Below, in pieces: positions 35,795-45,769 of a stretch of 64,000 bases of DNA. Below the pieces are notes generated by a model. It searched no databases. It was given only the letters and a program-made list of their open reading frames with translations, and was not told the DNA's origin. Each line of letters starts with the position of its first letter. Positions within the stretch are counted from its first letter, which is position 1. The stretch covers positions 1 to 64,000 of the forward strand of contig NZ_MRCE01000033.1 of NCBI RefSeq assembly GCF_001904725.1, written 5' to 3'. Source of the stretch: Phormidium ambiguum IAM M-71. Lineage in GTDB: Bacteria; Cyanobacteriota; Cyanobacteriia; Cyanobacteriales; Aerosakkonemataceae. Made by a program: the position numbers and the translations under genes.

Positions 35795-37078
35795 ATGACC
35801 CCATTCCCACCCCAGGAGCCAAAAGTTGCGATCCGTCCCCTACAACGCCGGGACTTAGACGCGATCGGTACAATAGCAGACGCTAACGAAAAAGTTCTGA
35901 TTCAATCTTTGGAGGCGAACAACCTCGAAAGCCTGAATGAGACAAAAGAGTATATAGAACAAATTAACCAATCTTACGGGCTATGGAAAATTTTAAGTCT
36001 GTTTCCTAACCCCTTGCGTTATGAGTTATGCGCTTATGTTGCTCTGGAAGAACAACAAGTTAGGGGCATGATTCAAGTTAAGCCATTTAATCGTACCCGT
36101 AGCACCTGGCGAGTAGAAAGAGTAATTGTCGATCGCCAAGCAAATCGCCAAACTCGTAGTCTAGCAGTAGGTTCCGCGCTGTTACGTTACTGCTTTGAAA
36201 CAATTTGGGAAGCACGCACTTGGTTGCTCGAAGTCAACATCAATGACAAAAATACCCTAGCCCTCTATCGGCAAAATGGATTTCAACCATTAGCTCAGTT
36301 AACTTCTTGGGAAATCTCACCATCATTATTAGCCGAACTGCAAGAGAGAGAACCAGATTTACCAAACTTGCTGCCAGTGAGTAACGCTGACGCGCAACTG
36401 CTTTATCAATTAGATACAGCAGCAATGCCACCATTAGTGCGGCAAGTATTCGATCGCCACGTTCAAGATTTCAAAAAAGGTTTCTTCAGCGCCCTCATCG
36501 AAGGAATGCGCCAATGGTTCAGCCAAACTGAAGTAGTTAGCGGTTACGTATTTGAACCTCAGCGGAAAGCAGCGATCGGTTATTTTCAACTCCAACTCAG
36601 TCGCACCGGGAAAGAACCCCACAAAGCTGAATTAACAGTTCACCCCGCTTATACTTGGCTGTATCCCGAACTGCTCTCCCAAATGGCACGCATCGCCCAA
36701 GACTTCCCCGCCCAACCCTTACAGCTAACCTCCGCTGACTACCAACCAGAACGCGAAGAATATTTAGAGCAAATCGGCGCACAAAGAATCGCCCACACTC
36801 TATTAATGTCTCGTTCTGTTTGGCACAAAATCCGCGAATCCAAATTTGCCCTCGAAGGATTGCAACTCTCCGAAATGTTGCAAGGCTTACAACGATCGCG
36901 TCAACCAGTCCCCGGCAGAATGTCTTGGTTACAATCTCCTCACCAACTAGCTACCCCAGAATCAACCCCCTCTCATAGTTCCGCTGGCGAAATCGCCAAC
37001 TACGATAGTGAAGGAGAGCAGGGGAGCAGAGGAGCAGGGGAGCAGGGGAGCAGAGGAGATGGGGAGATGGGGAAATAG
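35795..37078 (+). CDS. GNAT family acetyltransferase
   Basis: A protein of about 427 residues. The N-terminal half is a GNAT acyltransferase domain (about 10-170): IRPLQRRDLDAI, then ERVIVDRQANRQTRSLAVGSAL in the acetyl-CoA site and VNINDKNTLALYRQNGFQPL. A second, more divergent GNAT-like half follows (190-345). ATG at 35795 and GTG at 35789 are both possible starts. The last 22 residues (EGEQGSRGAGEQGSRG...) are translated from an intergenic-type GAGCAGGGGA repeat that has extended the reading frame. It precedes ruvX-DUF3727-mltG-yqeG-proB. The substrate is unknown. Confidence 0.83.
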   Translation: MTPFPPQEPKVAIRPLQRRDLDAIGTIADANEKVLIQSLEANNLESLNETKEYIEQINQSYGLWKILSLFPNPLRYELCAYVALEEQQVRGMIQVKPFNRTRSTWRVERVIVDRQANRQTRSLAVGSALLRYCFETIWEARTWLLEVNINDKNTLALYRQNGFQPLAQLTSWEISPSLLAELQEREPDLPNLLPVSNADAQLLYQLDTAAMPPLVRQVFDRHVQDFKKGFFSALIEGMRQWFSQTEVVSGYVFEPQRKAAIGYFQLQLSRTGKEPHKAELTVHPAYTWLYPELLSQMARIAQDFPAQPLQLTSADYQPEREEYLEQIGAQRIAHTLLMSRSVWHKIRESKFALEGLQLSEMLQGLQRSRQPVPGRMSWLQSPHQLATPESTPSHSSAGEIANYDSEGEQGSRGAGEQGSRGDGEMGK

Positions 37079-37107
37079 GAGGACAAGGGGATAAGGGGAC
37101 AAGGGGA
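37012..37107. repeat. GGGGAGCAG/ACAAGGGG repeat spanning a gene end
   Basis: Tandem purine-rich units (GGAGCAGGGGAGCAGAGG, then GATGGGGA and ACAAGGGG) begin inside the 3' end of the GNAT gene and continue past its stop codon. They belong to the same family of G-rich (or C-rich on the other strand) arrays seen at 45624, 51240 and 53540. Confidence 0.75.
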
Positions 37108-37206
37108 AATTTATTCACGCAAAACTCTGTACGGGCTGGTTTAGTAGATAATCTGTGAATCTGACAAACAATCTCTGGACAAAACCCGCCCCTACAAACT
37201 TAAAAC

Positions 37207-37801
<595 letters not shown>

Positions 37802-37809
<8 letters not shown>

Positions 37810-38377
37810 AAATAGAGAAAACGGATATTCTGAAGAAGAAGATATTGTCAGCTTAGTAGATCAAGCAGGACGCGAACTTCTTTGCTACGTAGAAGAATAT
37901 ATTGAGCTAGACGAAGAAGAATATCTAGTTCTGCTTCCAGTCGATGCCTCAGTAGACATTTTTATTGGCGATGAGGAATCGGAAGAATTATCAGTAGTTC
38001 AAGATGAAGCAACTATCGATAAAATTTATCCGATCGCTCAAGCTGTCCTCGCCGAAAAAAACCTCAAACTCAAACGTACTCCCTTCGTCTTAACTGTAGA
38101 AGGTGAACTTCCTCCCGTTGACGAAGAAAACCTCCTGACTTTAGAAATTCAAGACGAAGATGCTAACCCAATGCAACCTCCCATCGAACCAGAGGAACTG
38201 CAATTACTAGCTAGCTTCTACGATGAAGAACAAGAATACTGCGTCTACACTCCTCTAGCACCTTTGGTTTTCTTCGGTCGCTTTAACGAAGACGGCAAAG
38301 CCGAGTTACTCGCTGATGAAGAATTTGAGCGAGTCCGACCTTTGTTAGAAGACCAACTGTTTAACCAAATGGAATAA
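37802..38377 (+). CDS. DUF3727/DUF1292 family acidic protein
   Basis: A 191-residue very acidic protein of the cyanobacterial/chloroplast DUF3727 family. An N-terminal DUF1292-like strand region (DIVSLVDQAGRELLCYVEEYIELDEEEYLVLLP) is followed by the DUF3727 part (EELQLLASFYDEEQEYCVYTPLAPLVFFGRF). It is cytosolic and of unknown function. The ATG overlaps the ruvX stop by 8 bases, indicating co-translation. The ruvX-DUF3727-mltG order is one I associate with cyanobacteria. Confidence 0.88.
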
Positions 38378-38510
38378 AACCGTAGGTGATTAGTCGATAA
38401 GTCATTTATCATTTTGTTCGTATCCTCCACTGGGGCTTGCCCCATCATTGGAATAAGTGACCCAATACTAATCACCCGATGTTGTTTTTCCCAATTTACG
38501 CTATTTGCAG

Positions 38511-39632
38511 ATGAGCATTGTGCAACGCTTCTCGAAAACTTTCTTTTATCTAGCACTATTTCCAGCTGTTTTAGTGCTATGTGCTTGGCAAGGATGGTCT
38601 TGGTGGAGTTGGGCAACAGCACCACCTGTCCCTAAGTTATCTGCCGAACTAGATGCCGAAAAAACAGTACAGATTCGCATTCCCCCAGGTTCTACTAGTA
38701 AGCAAATTGGTAGTTATTTAGAATCAGTTGGTTTAATTCGTTCCAGTAATGCTTGGGATCTTTGGGCTCGTTGGTTAAATACGCAAAATAAAGGTGTGTT
38801 TAAAGCCGGGACTTATCAGCTTTCACCTACTCAGTCTTTAGAAGAAATTGCAGAAAAACTTAGTCAGGGTAGTGTCGTACAAGTTAGCTTTACGATCCCG
38901 GAAGGTCGAAATCTCAAACAAATGGCTGCTTACTTTGAATCCCAAGGCTTTTTCACCGCCCAAGAATTTCTCGCCGCTACCAAGCAAATTCCCCGCGATC
39001 GATTTCCTTGGCTACCCAGTAACTTACCCTATCTCGAAGGCTTTTTGTACCCAGACACTTACCAAATAGCTACCGGAGGCATCACTCCCCAAGCGATTAT
39101 AGATATCATGCTCAAACGCTTTGAGGAAGTTGCTCTGCCAATCTACCAACAAAATCCCGAACAAAAAAACCTTAATCTTCTCCAATGGGTGACTCTTGCC
39201 AGTATCGTAGAAAAAGAATCGGTGATTCCGGCAGAACGTCCCCGCATTGCAGGTGTGTTTACTCAACGCTTGCAAAAAGGTATGCGCCTAGAAGCCGACC
39301 CTACGGTTGAATATGGATTAAATATCCAGCAAACAGCCGATCAACCACTAACTTTTAAACAAGTTAGAACACCTTCTCCTTATAATACTTATCTGAATCG
39401 CGGTTTACCTCCAACCCCGATCGCTAGTCCAGGGAAAGCTAGTTTACAAGCTACCCTGAATCCAGAAAAAACTGATTATCTGTTTTTTGTGGCTCGTTAT
39501 GATGGTACTCATGTCTTCAGTCGCACTTTAGCAGAACATAATGCTGCTGTGGCAGCGATTCGCAAACAAAGAGTACAACAGCAAGTACAACAGCAAAACC
39601 AGGGCACAACTGCTAAACCTAATTCAAATTAG
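38511..39632 (+). CDS. mltG: Endolytic murein transglycosylase MltG (YceG-like)
   Basis: A single-pass inner-membrane enzyme (TM about 12-32) that cuts nascent peptidoglycan strands and helps set glycan length. The catalytic glutamate is in ASIVEKES (Glu234 counting from the ATG at 38511), followed by PRIAGVFTQRLQKGMRLEADPTVEYGL and the signature SPYNTYLNRGLPPTPIASPG. A LysM-like/beta region precedes it. The ATG is favoured over TTG at 38505. The Gln-rich C-terminus (QQQVQQQNQG) is low-complexity. It follows DUF3727 after about 130 bases. Confidence 0.94.
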   Translation: MSIVQRFSKTFFYLALFPAVLVLCAWQGWSWWSWATAPPVPKLSAELDAEKTVQIRIPPGSTSKQIGSYLESVGLIRSSNAWDLWARWLNTQNKGVFKAGTYQLSPTQSLEEIAEKLSQGSVVQVSFTIPEGRNLKQMAAYFESQGFFTAQEFLAATKQIPRDRFPWLPSNLPYLEGFLYPDTYQIATGGITPQAIIDIMLKRFEEVALPIYQQNPEQKNLNLLQWVTLASIVEKESVIPAERPRIAGVFTQRLQKGMRLEADPTVEYGLNIQQTADQPLTFKQVRTPSPYNTYLNRGLPPTPIASPGKASLQATLNPEKTDYLFFVARYDGTHVFSRTLAEHNAAVAAIRKQRVQQQVQQQNQGTTAKPNSN

Positions 39633-39657
39633 TGTTAATTTGGCAGTAGAGAATGAT

Positions 39658-39707
39658 AGTGATGAGTTTTGTTTTTTCCCTTTTTATCAGAGGCAAAATT
39701 CATCACT
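39658..39707. terminator. 14-bp inverted repeat after mltG
   Basis: AGTGATGAGTTTTG (39658-39671) pairs with CAAAATTCATCACT (39694-39707) with one G-T wobble, around a T-rich loop. It lies 25 bases past the mltG stop and 53 bases before yqeG, so it may attenuate or end transcription. Confidence 0.45.
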
Positions 39708-39759
39708 AAAAACTCAAATGTTAGCCTTTTACTGATGACCAATTACCAAATAAATTTTT

Positions 39760-40293
39760 ATGTCTTGGGGCGCACTGTTACAGCCAGACTTAATTTTAGA
39801 AGGCACTATTCTCCGTCTAACACCGGAAATTCTTGAGTATTACCAACTGAAAGGTTTGGTGTTAGATGTGGATGAAACCTTAGTACCTATGAAAGTTTCT
39901 CAAGCTTCTGATGAACTACTACACTGGGTCGAAGAAATTCGTCAAGTAGCTCAATTATGGCTGGTAAGTAATAACATAAGTGAATTGAGAATTGGTAGAA
40001 TTGCTCAAGCTTTGAATTTGCCTTATATTTTTGGTGCTAGCAAGCCTTCTCGTCGCAAGTTAAGAAGGGCAGTTAATGAAATGAATTTGCCGATCGAACA
40101 AGTGGCAATGGTTGGCGATCGCTTATTCACCGATGTCCTAGCAGGTAATCGTTTGGGAATGTTCACTATTTTAGTCGAACCGATCGTTCCTACCGGAGAA
40201 GCAATTCAATCTTACCCAATTCACACTCTAGAAGTTTGGTTATCCCAAGTTCTCGGCGCAACTATCCCCGCTAAAAAACGGCACATTAAATAA
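39760..40293 (+). CDS. YqeG family HAD-type phosphatase
   Basis: A 177-residue HAD hydrolase of the YqeG (IIIA subfamily) type. Motif I is Asp36-x-Asp38 in LVLDVDETLVPM, motif II lies in WLVSNN, Lys in SKPSRRKL, and motif III is MVGDRLFTDVLAGNRLGM. It removes phosphate from a small substrate; plastid and yeast relatives act on phosphatidylglycerophosphate, so a role in phosphatidylglycerol synthesis is possible. It lies in the ruvX-to-proB run. Confidence 0.9.
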   Translation: MSWGALLQPDLILEGTILRLTPEILEYYQLKGLVLDVDETLVPMKVSQASDELLHWVEEIRQVAQLWLVSNNISELRIGRIAQALNLPYIFGASKPSRRKLRRAVNEMNLPIEQVAMVGDRLFTDVLAGNRLGMFTILVEPIVPTGEAIQSYPIHTLEVWLSQVLGATIPAKKRHIK

Positions 40294-40393
40294 GTATCAG
40301 GGGATCTGCGGGGGTAGGGGGAATGCCCAAAGAAAATGTAGAATTACTATTTGGATAAAATCTAAAATTTAACTTCTAAAATCGATCGATTTT

Positions 40394-41503
40394 ATGAATC
40401 AAACTATAGTTGTTAAAATTGGTACTTCTAGCTTAACTAATCCTGCTACTGGTAACTTAGCTCTTTCGACAATTGCGGGTTTAGTGGAAGTTCTTAGCCG
40501 TCTCCGTGCTGCCGGAAATAATGTAATTTTAGTATCATCAGGGGCAGTAGGTGTAGGTTGTGCGCGTTTGGGGTTACAGGAACGTCCGCGTAATATGGCG
40601 GTGAAACAAGCAGTAGCTGCTGTGGGACAAGGTAGATTAATGCGCGTTTACGATGATTTATTTACTTCCTTACAACAACCGATCGCACAAGTATTACTCA
40701 CTCGTAGCGATTTAGTCCAACGCAGTCGCTATGTTAATGCTTATAACACTTTTGAAGCATTATTAAAGCTGGGTGTCATTCCCATTGTCAATGAAAATGA
40801 TACAGTCGCCATTGAAGAGTTGAAATTTGGCGATAATGACACTCTTTCTGCCAGAGTTGCTAGTTTATTAGAAGCAGATTGGTTGTTCTTACTTACGGAT
40901 GTCGATCGACTTTATTCCGCAGATCCGCGCAGTAATCCTAATGCTCAACCTATTACTTTAGTAACTAACATCGATCAATTAGCAGAATTAGAAGTACAAA
41001 CAGGCGATCGCGGTTCTCAATGGGGTACTGGTGGTATGATTACGAAAATTGCCGCCGCTCGTATTGCTACTGCGGCTGGAGTTCGCACAGTAATTACCGA
41101 AGGCAAAAACCCAGGAAATTTGGAAAAAATCCTAGCGGGAGAAGCAATAGGTACTCATTTTGAACCGCAAACGCAACACAGCAATGCTCGCAAACGCTGG
41201 ATTGCTCACGGTTTAGTTCCCGCTGGTAAAATTTACTTGGATCGAGGTGCAGTAAGTGCGATCGCTAAAGCCGGAAAATCCCTTCTAGCTGCCGGAATAA
41301 CTCAAGTAGAAGGTGAATTTCATGCATCTGATGCTGTGCAATTATGCGACACTACTGGTCAAGAAATTGCTAGAGGAATTGTCAACTACAGTAGTAGCGA
41401 ACTGCAAAAAATTCAAGGCCGTCAATCAAGCGAAATTACCGTAATTTTAGGCTACGCAGGTGCAGAAACCGTAGTTCATCGAGATAACTTAGTACTAATT
41501 TAA
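40394..41503 (+). CDS. proB: Glutamate 5-kinase
   Basis: A 369-residue enzyme that phosphorylates glutamate in the first step of proline synthesis. The amino-acid-kinase domain (1-260) has [29 protein letters not shown]-like [24 protein letters not shown] and [17 protein letters not shown]-terminal PUA domain (about 280-365) has LDRGAVSAI and RGIVNYSS. Full length for the family. It is preceded by 100 bases with no obvious terminator after yqeG. proA is not adjacent. Confidence 0.96.
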   Translation: MNQTIVVKIGTSSLTNPATGNLALSTIAGLVEVLSRLRAAGNNVILVSSGAVGVGCARLGLQERPRNMAVKQAVAAVGQGRLMRVYDDLFTSLQQPIAQVLLTRSDLVQRSRYVNAYNTFEALLKLGVIPIVNENDTVAIEELKFGDNDTLSARVASLLEADWLFLLTDVDRLYSADPRSNPNAQPITLVTNIDQLAELEVQTGDRGSQWGTGGMITKIAAARIATAAGVRTVITEGKNPGNLEKILAGEAIGTHFEPQTQHSNARKRWIAHGLVPAGKIYLDRGAVSAIAKAGKSLLAAGITQVEGEFHASDAVQLCDTTGQEIARGIVNYSSSELQKIQGRQSSEITVILGYAGAETVVHRDNLVLI

Positions 41504-41760
41504 CGTTGCTTATTGCCAATGTAATAACGGCAGAGTAATTGGTAATCATACCAAATCCGGCTTTAATACCCCTGTTATTTTTTAGTCCGCCTTCGCGGAC
41601 TTAGTTTGTGTAGATGCGGTTTCAACCGCCGAGTCTTATCAGAGGGTTTTAACTGCATTGTATATTTTTGTTTTTAGGCAAAAATCTTCCATCCTTTCCC
41701 CACCTCCCAATCCCCCCATCTCCCCATCAGCCTAAATATTAAATTTAAATGTCTAGCAGT
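41504..41760. repeat. Paired-hairpin dispersed repeat after proB
   Basis: AGTCCGC-CTTC-GCGGACT-like stem at 41584-41601 and GCGGTT-TC-AACCGC at 41616-41629 lie in tandem, joined by TAGTTTGTGTAGAT. This two-stem layout is a common cyanobacterial intergenic repeat and probably also ends proB transcription. A C-rich tract (41693-41730, CCCCATCTCCCCATC) follows. Confidence 0.6.
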
Positions 41761-41940
41761 TTAATTATAATGACGACCTTCTGATTCGCACTTTTTCGCC
41801 AAACAGCGTTCTAATAATTCAATCCTGTAAAAGTACCAGAACTTATAAGGATTTAATATCAATTTAGTTTTAGAGCTAAACAAAGGCTGGTTGAGAAAGC
41901 GCCACACAGGAAATTTAATTTTAGTTTGATGATTAGACAT
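41761..41940 (-). CDS. Small hypothetical protein
   Basis: A possible protein of 59 residues read from the ATG at 41940 (the frame is open to 41964). It is basic and rich in aromatic residues: PVWRFLNQPLF, NPYKFWYFYRIELLERCLAKK. The composition is more protein-like than random AT-rich DNA, but there is no clear ribosome-binding site and I do not recognise the family. Confidence 0.4.
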   Translation of the reverse strand: MSNHQTKIKFPVWRFLNQPLFSSKTKLILNPYKFWYFYRIELLERCLAKKCESEGRHYN

Positions 41941-42354
41941 AGGAGTTAAAACCAAAATAATCAAGTGGTGATATCTTTACGGACACTTTTAATTTTTCGC
42001 GTCCCTTATGAACCTGTTATTATTACTGTCGCAAATATCTAAATCACTTGTCTTGGTGAGGATTGCTGAATACAAAGAAAAATTTTTGGATAAGTTAGGT
42101 ATTTTCCCTGAAACATTAGCTTACTGGTGTTACTTAATTTTGTGTAGTTAAGTAAATCCAATATAAAAAAGAATTATATCATAATATGTGCAGGATTCAA
42201 ATTTTTGCTAATAAATTTAATTTGTTTGTAATTAAAATTTAATTAATTACTCAAATTGCTGTAGGTAATTGGTAGTGGGTAAGGGAAAGTAGGATCTTTT
42301 TCCACCAAGCACCAACTACCGACTACCAATCAACAGACCACTAGAGATCTTGGT
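41941..42354. other. AT-rich gap with ATTGGTAGT inverted repeat
   Basis: Most of these 414 bases show nothing recognisable. Near the right end ATTGGTAGTGGGTA (42268-42281) pairs with TACCGACTACCAAT (42317-42330) with one mismatch, enclosing 35 bases. It lies 25 bases beyond the stop of the minus-strand LOG-like gene and may end its transcript. Confidence 0.45.
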
Positions 42355-43422
42355 TTACTTACGTTCGGGGTGTTCTGACTCTGGGGAAGTAGGATTCATC
42401 CGATTAATAGCCGCAATCATCTGATAAAGTCTTCCCAAGTCGCGTTGATTAAAATACATCACCAGACGAGGTAAATTAAAAGTTTCGTCACCTGTTTCTT
42501 GTGGAAAAGCTGAAGTTTTTTCGATTCGTCCTTTTACCAGAATGTCTGAAAAATTTTCGTTCAACCACTCAACATCCGCATCTTTTAGTTCAGATTTGAG
42601 CCGAATCACAAACTGTTCTCCAACGTAACGACTGGAGTGATAAACTCGATAAAAACTGGTTATTGCTTCGCAAGCTACGTCTAAGTCATCTGTAATTGTG
42701 TAGACGCTGCGATCTTCAGGATTAACTAATCCACGTTTGACTAGATGCTTTTCGACATATCTATCCCAGTCTGTCCAATAATCACCGCCTGGACTATCTA
42801 TCAAAATTAACGGTACAGGGCCATATCTACCAGTTTGGCAAAGAGTCAAACACTCAAAAGCTTCATCTTGAGTGCCAAAACCACCGGGAAAAACTCCAAT
42901 CGCATCACTTTCTCGTAATAAAAACAGCTTGCGTGTGAAAAAATACTTAAAGTGAATTAACTTGCCATCTCCGTCGATAAATTGGTTAGCTGACTGTTCA
43001 AAGGGCAGCTGGATATTTAAACCAAAAGAGTTTTCTTTCCCTGCACCTTCATTTCCCGCCTGCATAATGCCGCCACCGCCACCAGTCATGAGCATGAATC
43101 CTAACTCAGTGACCCGACGACCAAAATCTACAGCCATTTGGTACTCTGGAGTATCTGGTGACACACGAGCCGAACCAAAAAAGGTAACTTTGCGAATATG
43201 TCGGTAGGGATAAAAAGTTTGGAAGCCCCGTTCCATATCTAGTAAGGAAGCAGTTAATATCTTCCAATCAAGGCGATCGATCTCAGTAGTACCCATTCGT
43301 AACAAGGTAGCCAGTGATTGCTCGATCCATTTCTTATACTTATGCGAGGGTAGCCGCTCGATTAACTCTGCCAACTCCGATGGCAAAGATTCATGGGTAT
43401 TGAACGAGGGTGTAATGTTCAT
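42355..43422 (-). CDS. LOG family protein (nucleotide 5'-monophosphate phosphoribohydrolase-like)
   Basis: A 355-residue Rossmann-fold protein of the LOG/lysine-decarboxylase-like family. The core has FGSAR (82-86), the phosphate-binding MTGGGGGIMQAGNEGA (112-127), RK at 164-165 and the signature PGGFGTQDE (179-187). LOG enzymes release a base from a nucleoside monophosphate, for example activating cytokinins. This is the long form, with about 75 extra N-terminal and 100 C-terminal residues; the latter may be a regulatory domain. Substrate not established. Confidence 0.88.
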   Translation of the reverse strand: MNITPSFNTHESLPSELAELIERLPSHKYKKWIEQSLATLLRMGTTEIDRLDWKILTASLLDMERGFQTFYPYRHIRKVTFFGSARVSPDTPEYQMAVDFGRRVTELGFMLMTGGGGGIMQAGNEGAGKENSFGLNIQLPFEQSANQFIDGDGKLIHFKYFFTRKLFLLRESDAIGVFPGGFGTQDEAFECLTLCQTGRYGPVPLILIDSPGGDYWTDWDRYVEKHLVKRGLVNPEDRSVYTITDDLDVACEAITSFYRVYHSSRYVGEQFVIRLKSELKDADVEWLNENFSDILVKGRIEKTSAFPQETGDETFNLPRLVMYFNQRDLGRLYQMIAAINRMNPTSPESEHPERK

Positions 43423-43778
43423 AATTTATTCCGCTCTGGCGGGTACTTTATTGTAGCTAGTTTCTTGTCCCAAAATATACTTTTGGTTGTCAGAAACTTT
43501 CACAATTTCACCGCAGATGAGGTTATTAAAGTATATCCACAATCAAATGTTAAAAGCGTCTTAAATCCTAGCGATCGAAGACGCTAATTAAACTAATGGG
43601 AAACGAAGCGGCTTTCCCAGTCGCCTAATTCAAGTACTATTTAGCTTGATTGGATTATCTCAGAACTAACTAGCCCAACACAGAAAAAATAATTAACTAT
43701 TCAAAGACCATGAATAATTATTCCCGGAATTTCAGAAAACTCAGAGAATTTTAAATTCTGTGTAACGTTCCTAGAGGT
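43423..43778 (-). terminator. Gap holding the trxA terminator
   Basis: The interval contains an 8-bp stem, AGCGTCTT (43555-43562) with AAGACGCT (43578-43585), followed on the minus strand by TTTAAC. It fits an intrinsic terminator for trxA, about 195 bases past its stop codon. The rest should hold the promoter of the LOG-like gene; no further gene is seen. Confidence 0.5.
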
Positions 43779-44102
43779 TTAGAGATATTTTTCCAAAGTA
43801 TTAGCTAAAGTAGTCTTCGGAACCGCACCAACTACCATATCAACTCGCTGACCGCCTTTGAAAATCATCAGCGTCGGAATACTACGAATCCCAAACTTGC
43901 TGGCAACATTAGGATTCTCATCAGTATTGAGCTTAACAACTTTCACTTGACCTTCGTACTGCGTGGCAATTTCGTCTACCACGGGTGCGACCATCCGGCA
44001 AGGTCCACACCAAGGAGCCCAAAAGTCCACTAAAACAGGGATAGCACTATTAATTACTTCTGTCTCAAAAGTAGAGTCTGTAACTTGTAAGGCTGCTGAC
44101 AT
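43779..44102 (-). CDS. trxA: Thioredoxin (m-type)
   Basis: A 107-residue thioredoxin with the intact redox site WCGPC (Cys32, Cys35), [14 protein letters not shown], the cis-proline segment [13 protein letters not shown] and the usual length. It reduces disulfides in cytosolic targets and in cyanobacteria links photosynthetic electron flow to enzyme control. It follows guaB3 on the same strand after 306 bases containing a terminator, so it is probably transcribed on its own. Confidence 0.96.
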   Translation of the reverse strand: MSAALQVTDSTFETEVINSAIPVLVDFWAPWCGPCRMVAPVVDEIATQYEGQVKVVKLNTDENPNVASKFGIRSIPTLMIFKGGQRVDMVVGAVPKTTLANTLEKYL

Positions 44103-44408
44103 GCCCTAAATTCCTTACCTAATATTATCTGATTTCCTTCGGCATTCTATCATACCGAAAAGCCATTGTTCTCTTATCCACAGGTAGATTAACTATAAGT
44201 GGCTAGAAAAATCAAAACTTTACTAATGTAAAAAATTACTACTGCCAAAAAGGAACCGCCCGAACATTAGTCCGGGCGGAGTGTGGTGTGAGGAGTGAAC
44301 GGAAACATGCGTCTCCGCTTTCTCTATTGTAGGCCACAGAATCAGTTTTAGGGTGACTTAACAACAGATACAGAAAAATTTCCTCACTTTAATTTTTTTT
44401 GAGTAAAA
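44103..44408 (-). terminator. Gap with guaB3 terminator
   Basis: CCGCCCG (44256-44262) pairs with CGGGCGG (44273-44279). On the minus strand the stem is followed by TTCCTTTTT, as for an intrinsic terminator of guaB3. The interval right of trxA should include the trxA promoter. Nothing else is recognised. Confidence 0.65.
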
Positions 44409-45590
44409 CTACTTACCCATACCCAATTGTTGAGCTTTTTGATATACCTTACCTTCAGTTAACAAAGAAGGAGCAATTACCACCTCAACTTGCTGCATTT
44501 CTTTGATGTTTTTCGCTCCTAAAGTACCCATACTGGTCTGTAAAGCTCCTAGTAAGTTATGAGTACCATCATCCAGAGCAGCAGGGCCGCGAAGAATTTG
44601 TTTTAATGTCCCAGTGGAACCAACACGAATTCGAGTACCACGCGGTAAAACTGGACTAGGAGTAGCCATACCCCAGTGATAACCGCGCCCAGGTGCTTCT
44701 TTGGCTCTAGCAAAAGGAGAACCAATCATCACCCCATCTGCGCCACAAGCAATACACTTACAAATGTCACCACCAGTGATTAAACCACCATCAGCAATCA
44801 CTGTCACATAATTGCCTGTCTCCCGGAAATAATCATCTCTGGCGGCAGCACAATCAGCAACAGCAGTTGCTTGGGGGATACCAACACCCAAAACACCTCT
44901 AGAAGTGCAGGCTGCACCAGGCCCAATCCCCACTAATATCCCAGCAGCACCAGCTTTCATCAATTTCAAGGCAACTTCGTAGGTGACGCAGTTGCCCAAA
45001 ATTACAGGAATGGGCATTTCCTGGCAGAACTTCGCTAAGTCCAGAGGTGTGATCGATTCTGGGGATAGGTGTTCGGTGGAAACTACAGTCGCTTGCACAA
45101 AAAATAAATCTGCTCCCGCTTTGGCAACTACTGAACCATATTTACTGGCTGCTGCGGGGGTGGCGCTAACTGCGGCAATACCACCTTGTTTTTTAATTTC
45201 TTCGATGCGTCGCTCAATTAGCTCTGGTTTAATAGGTGTTGCATAAAGTTCCTGCATCAGAGGAACAAACTCTTCTTTACCCACTGAAGCAATTCGATCT
45301 AAAATTGGCTCTGGATTTTCATAGCGAGTTTGAATTCCCTCTAGGTTAAGAACGCCTAAAGCTCCTAACTGCGATAACTCTACTGCCATGCGTACATCGA
45401 CCACACCATCCATCGCACTGGCAATAATCGGGATTTCTCGCTCAATACCGCCGATGCGCCAGCGAGTGTCTGCCAAACTGGGGTCTACAGTTCTAGGCCC
45501 CGGCACTAGTGCTATTTCATCAATACCGTATGCTCGGCGAGCAGCTTTACCTCGCCCAATTTGAATGTCCACGCTCGTACTCGTTCCCAA
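44409..45590 (-). CDS. guaB3: GuaB3 family IMP dehydrogenase-related protein
   Basis: A 393-residue TIM-barrel protein of the GuaB3 branch of IMP dehydrogenases, without the CBS pair seen in canonical GuaB. It has the active-site loop GIGPGAACTSRG with Cys228, VIADGGLITGGDICKCIACGADGVMIG for phosphate binding and MGTLGAKNIKEMQQVEVV at the C-terminus. Its N-terminus (GRGKAARRAYGIDEIALVPGPRTVDPS) is the usual GuaB3 one. It likely oxidises IMP to XMP in guanine nucleotide synthesis. Monocistronic. Confidence 0.92.
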   Translation of the reverse strand: MGTSTSVDIQIGRGKAARRAYGIDEIALVPGPRTVDPSLADTRWRIGGIEREIPIIASAMDGVVDVRMAVELSQLGALGVLNLEGIQTRYENPEPILDRIASVGKEEFVPLMQELYATPIKPELIERRIEEIKKQGGIAAVSATPAAASKYGSVVAKAGADLFFVQATVVSTEHLSPESITPLDLAKFCQEMPIPVILGNCVTYEVALKLMKAGAAGILVGIGPGAACTSRGVLGVGIPQATAVADCAAARDDYFRETGNYVTVIADGGLITGGDICKCIACGADGVMIGSPFARAKEAPGRGYHWGMATPSPVLPRGTRIRVGSTGTLKQILRGPAALDDGTHNLLGALQTSMGTLGAKNIKEMQQVEVVIAPSLLTEGKVYQKAQQLGMGK

Positions 45591-45769
45591 GATGTTATTT
45601 AAGCTAGGGTATCAAATTTTTGGACTGGGGGGCAGGGGCAGGGGAGAAAATGGAAAACTTTCTTGTGGTTTTTGGCATTAGTCTGAATACTAAAAAATAA
45701 GTGAAGAAAGATACAAAGAATTAAATTATGGGGGATTATTTTGCCAAACTCTTAAGCGGAAAAATTATG

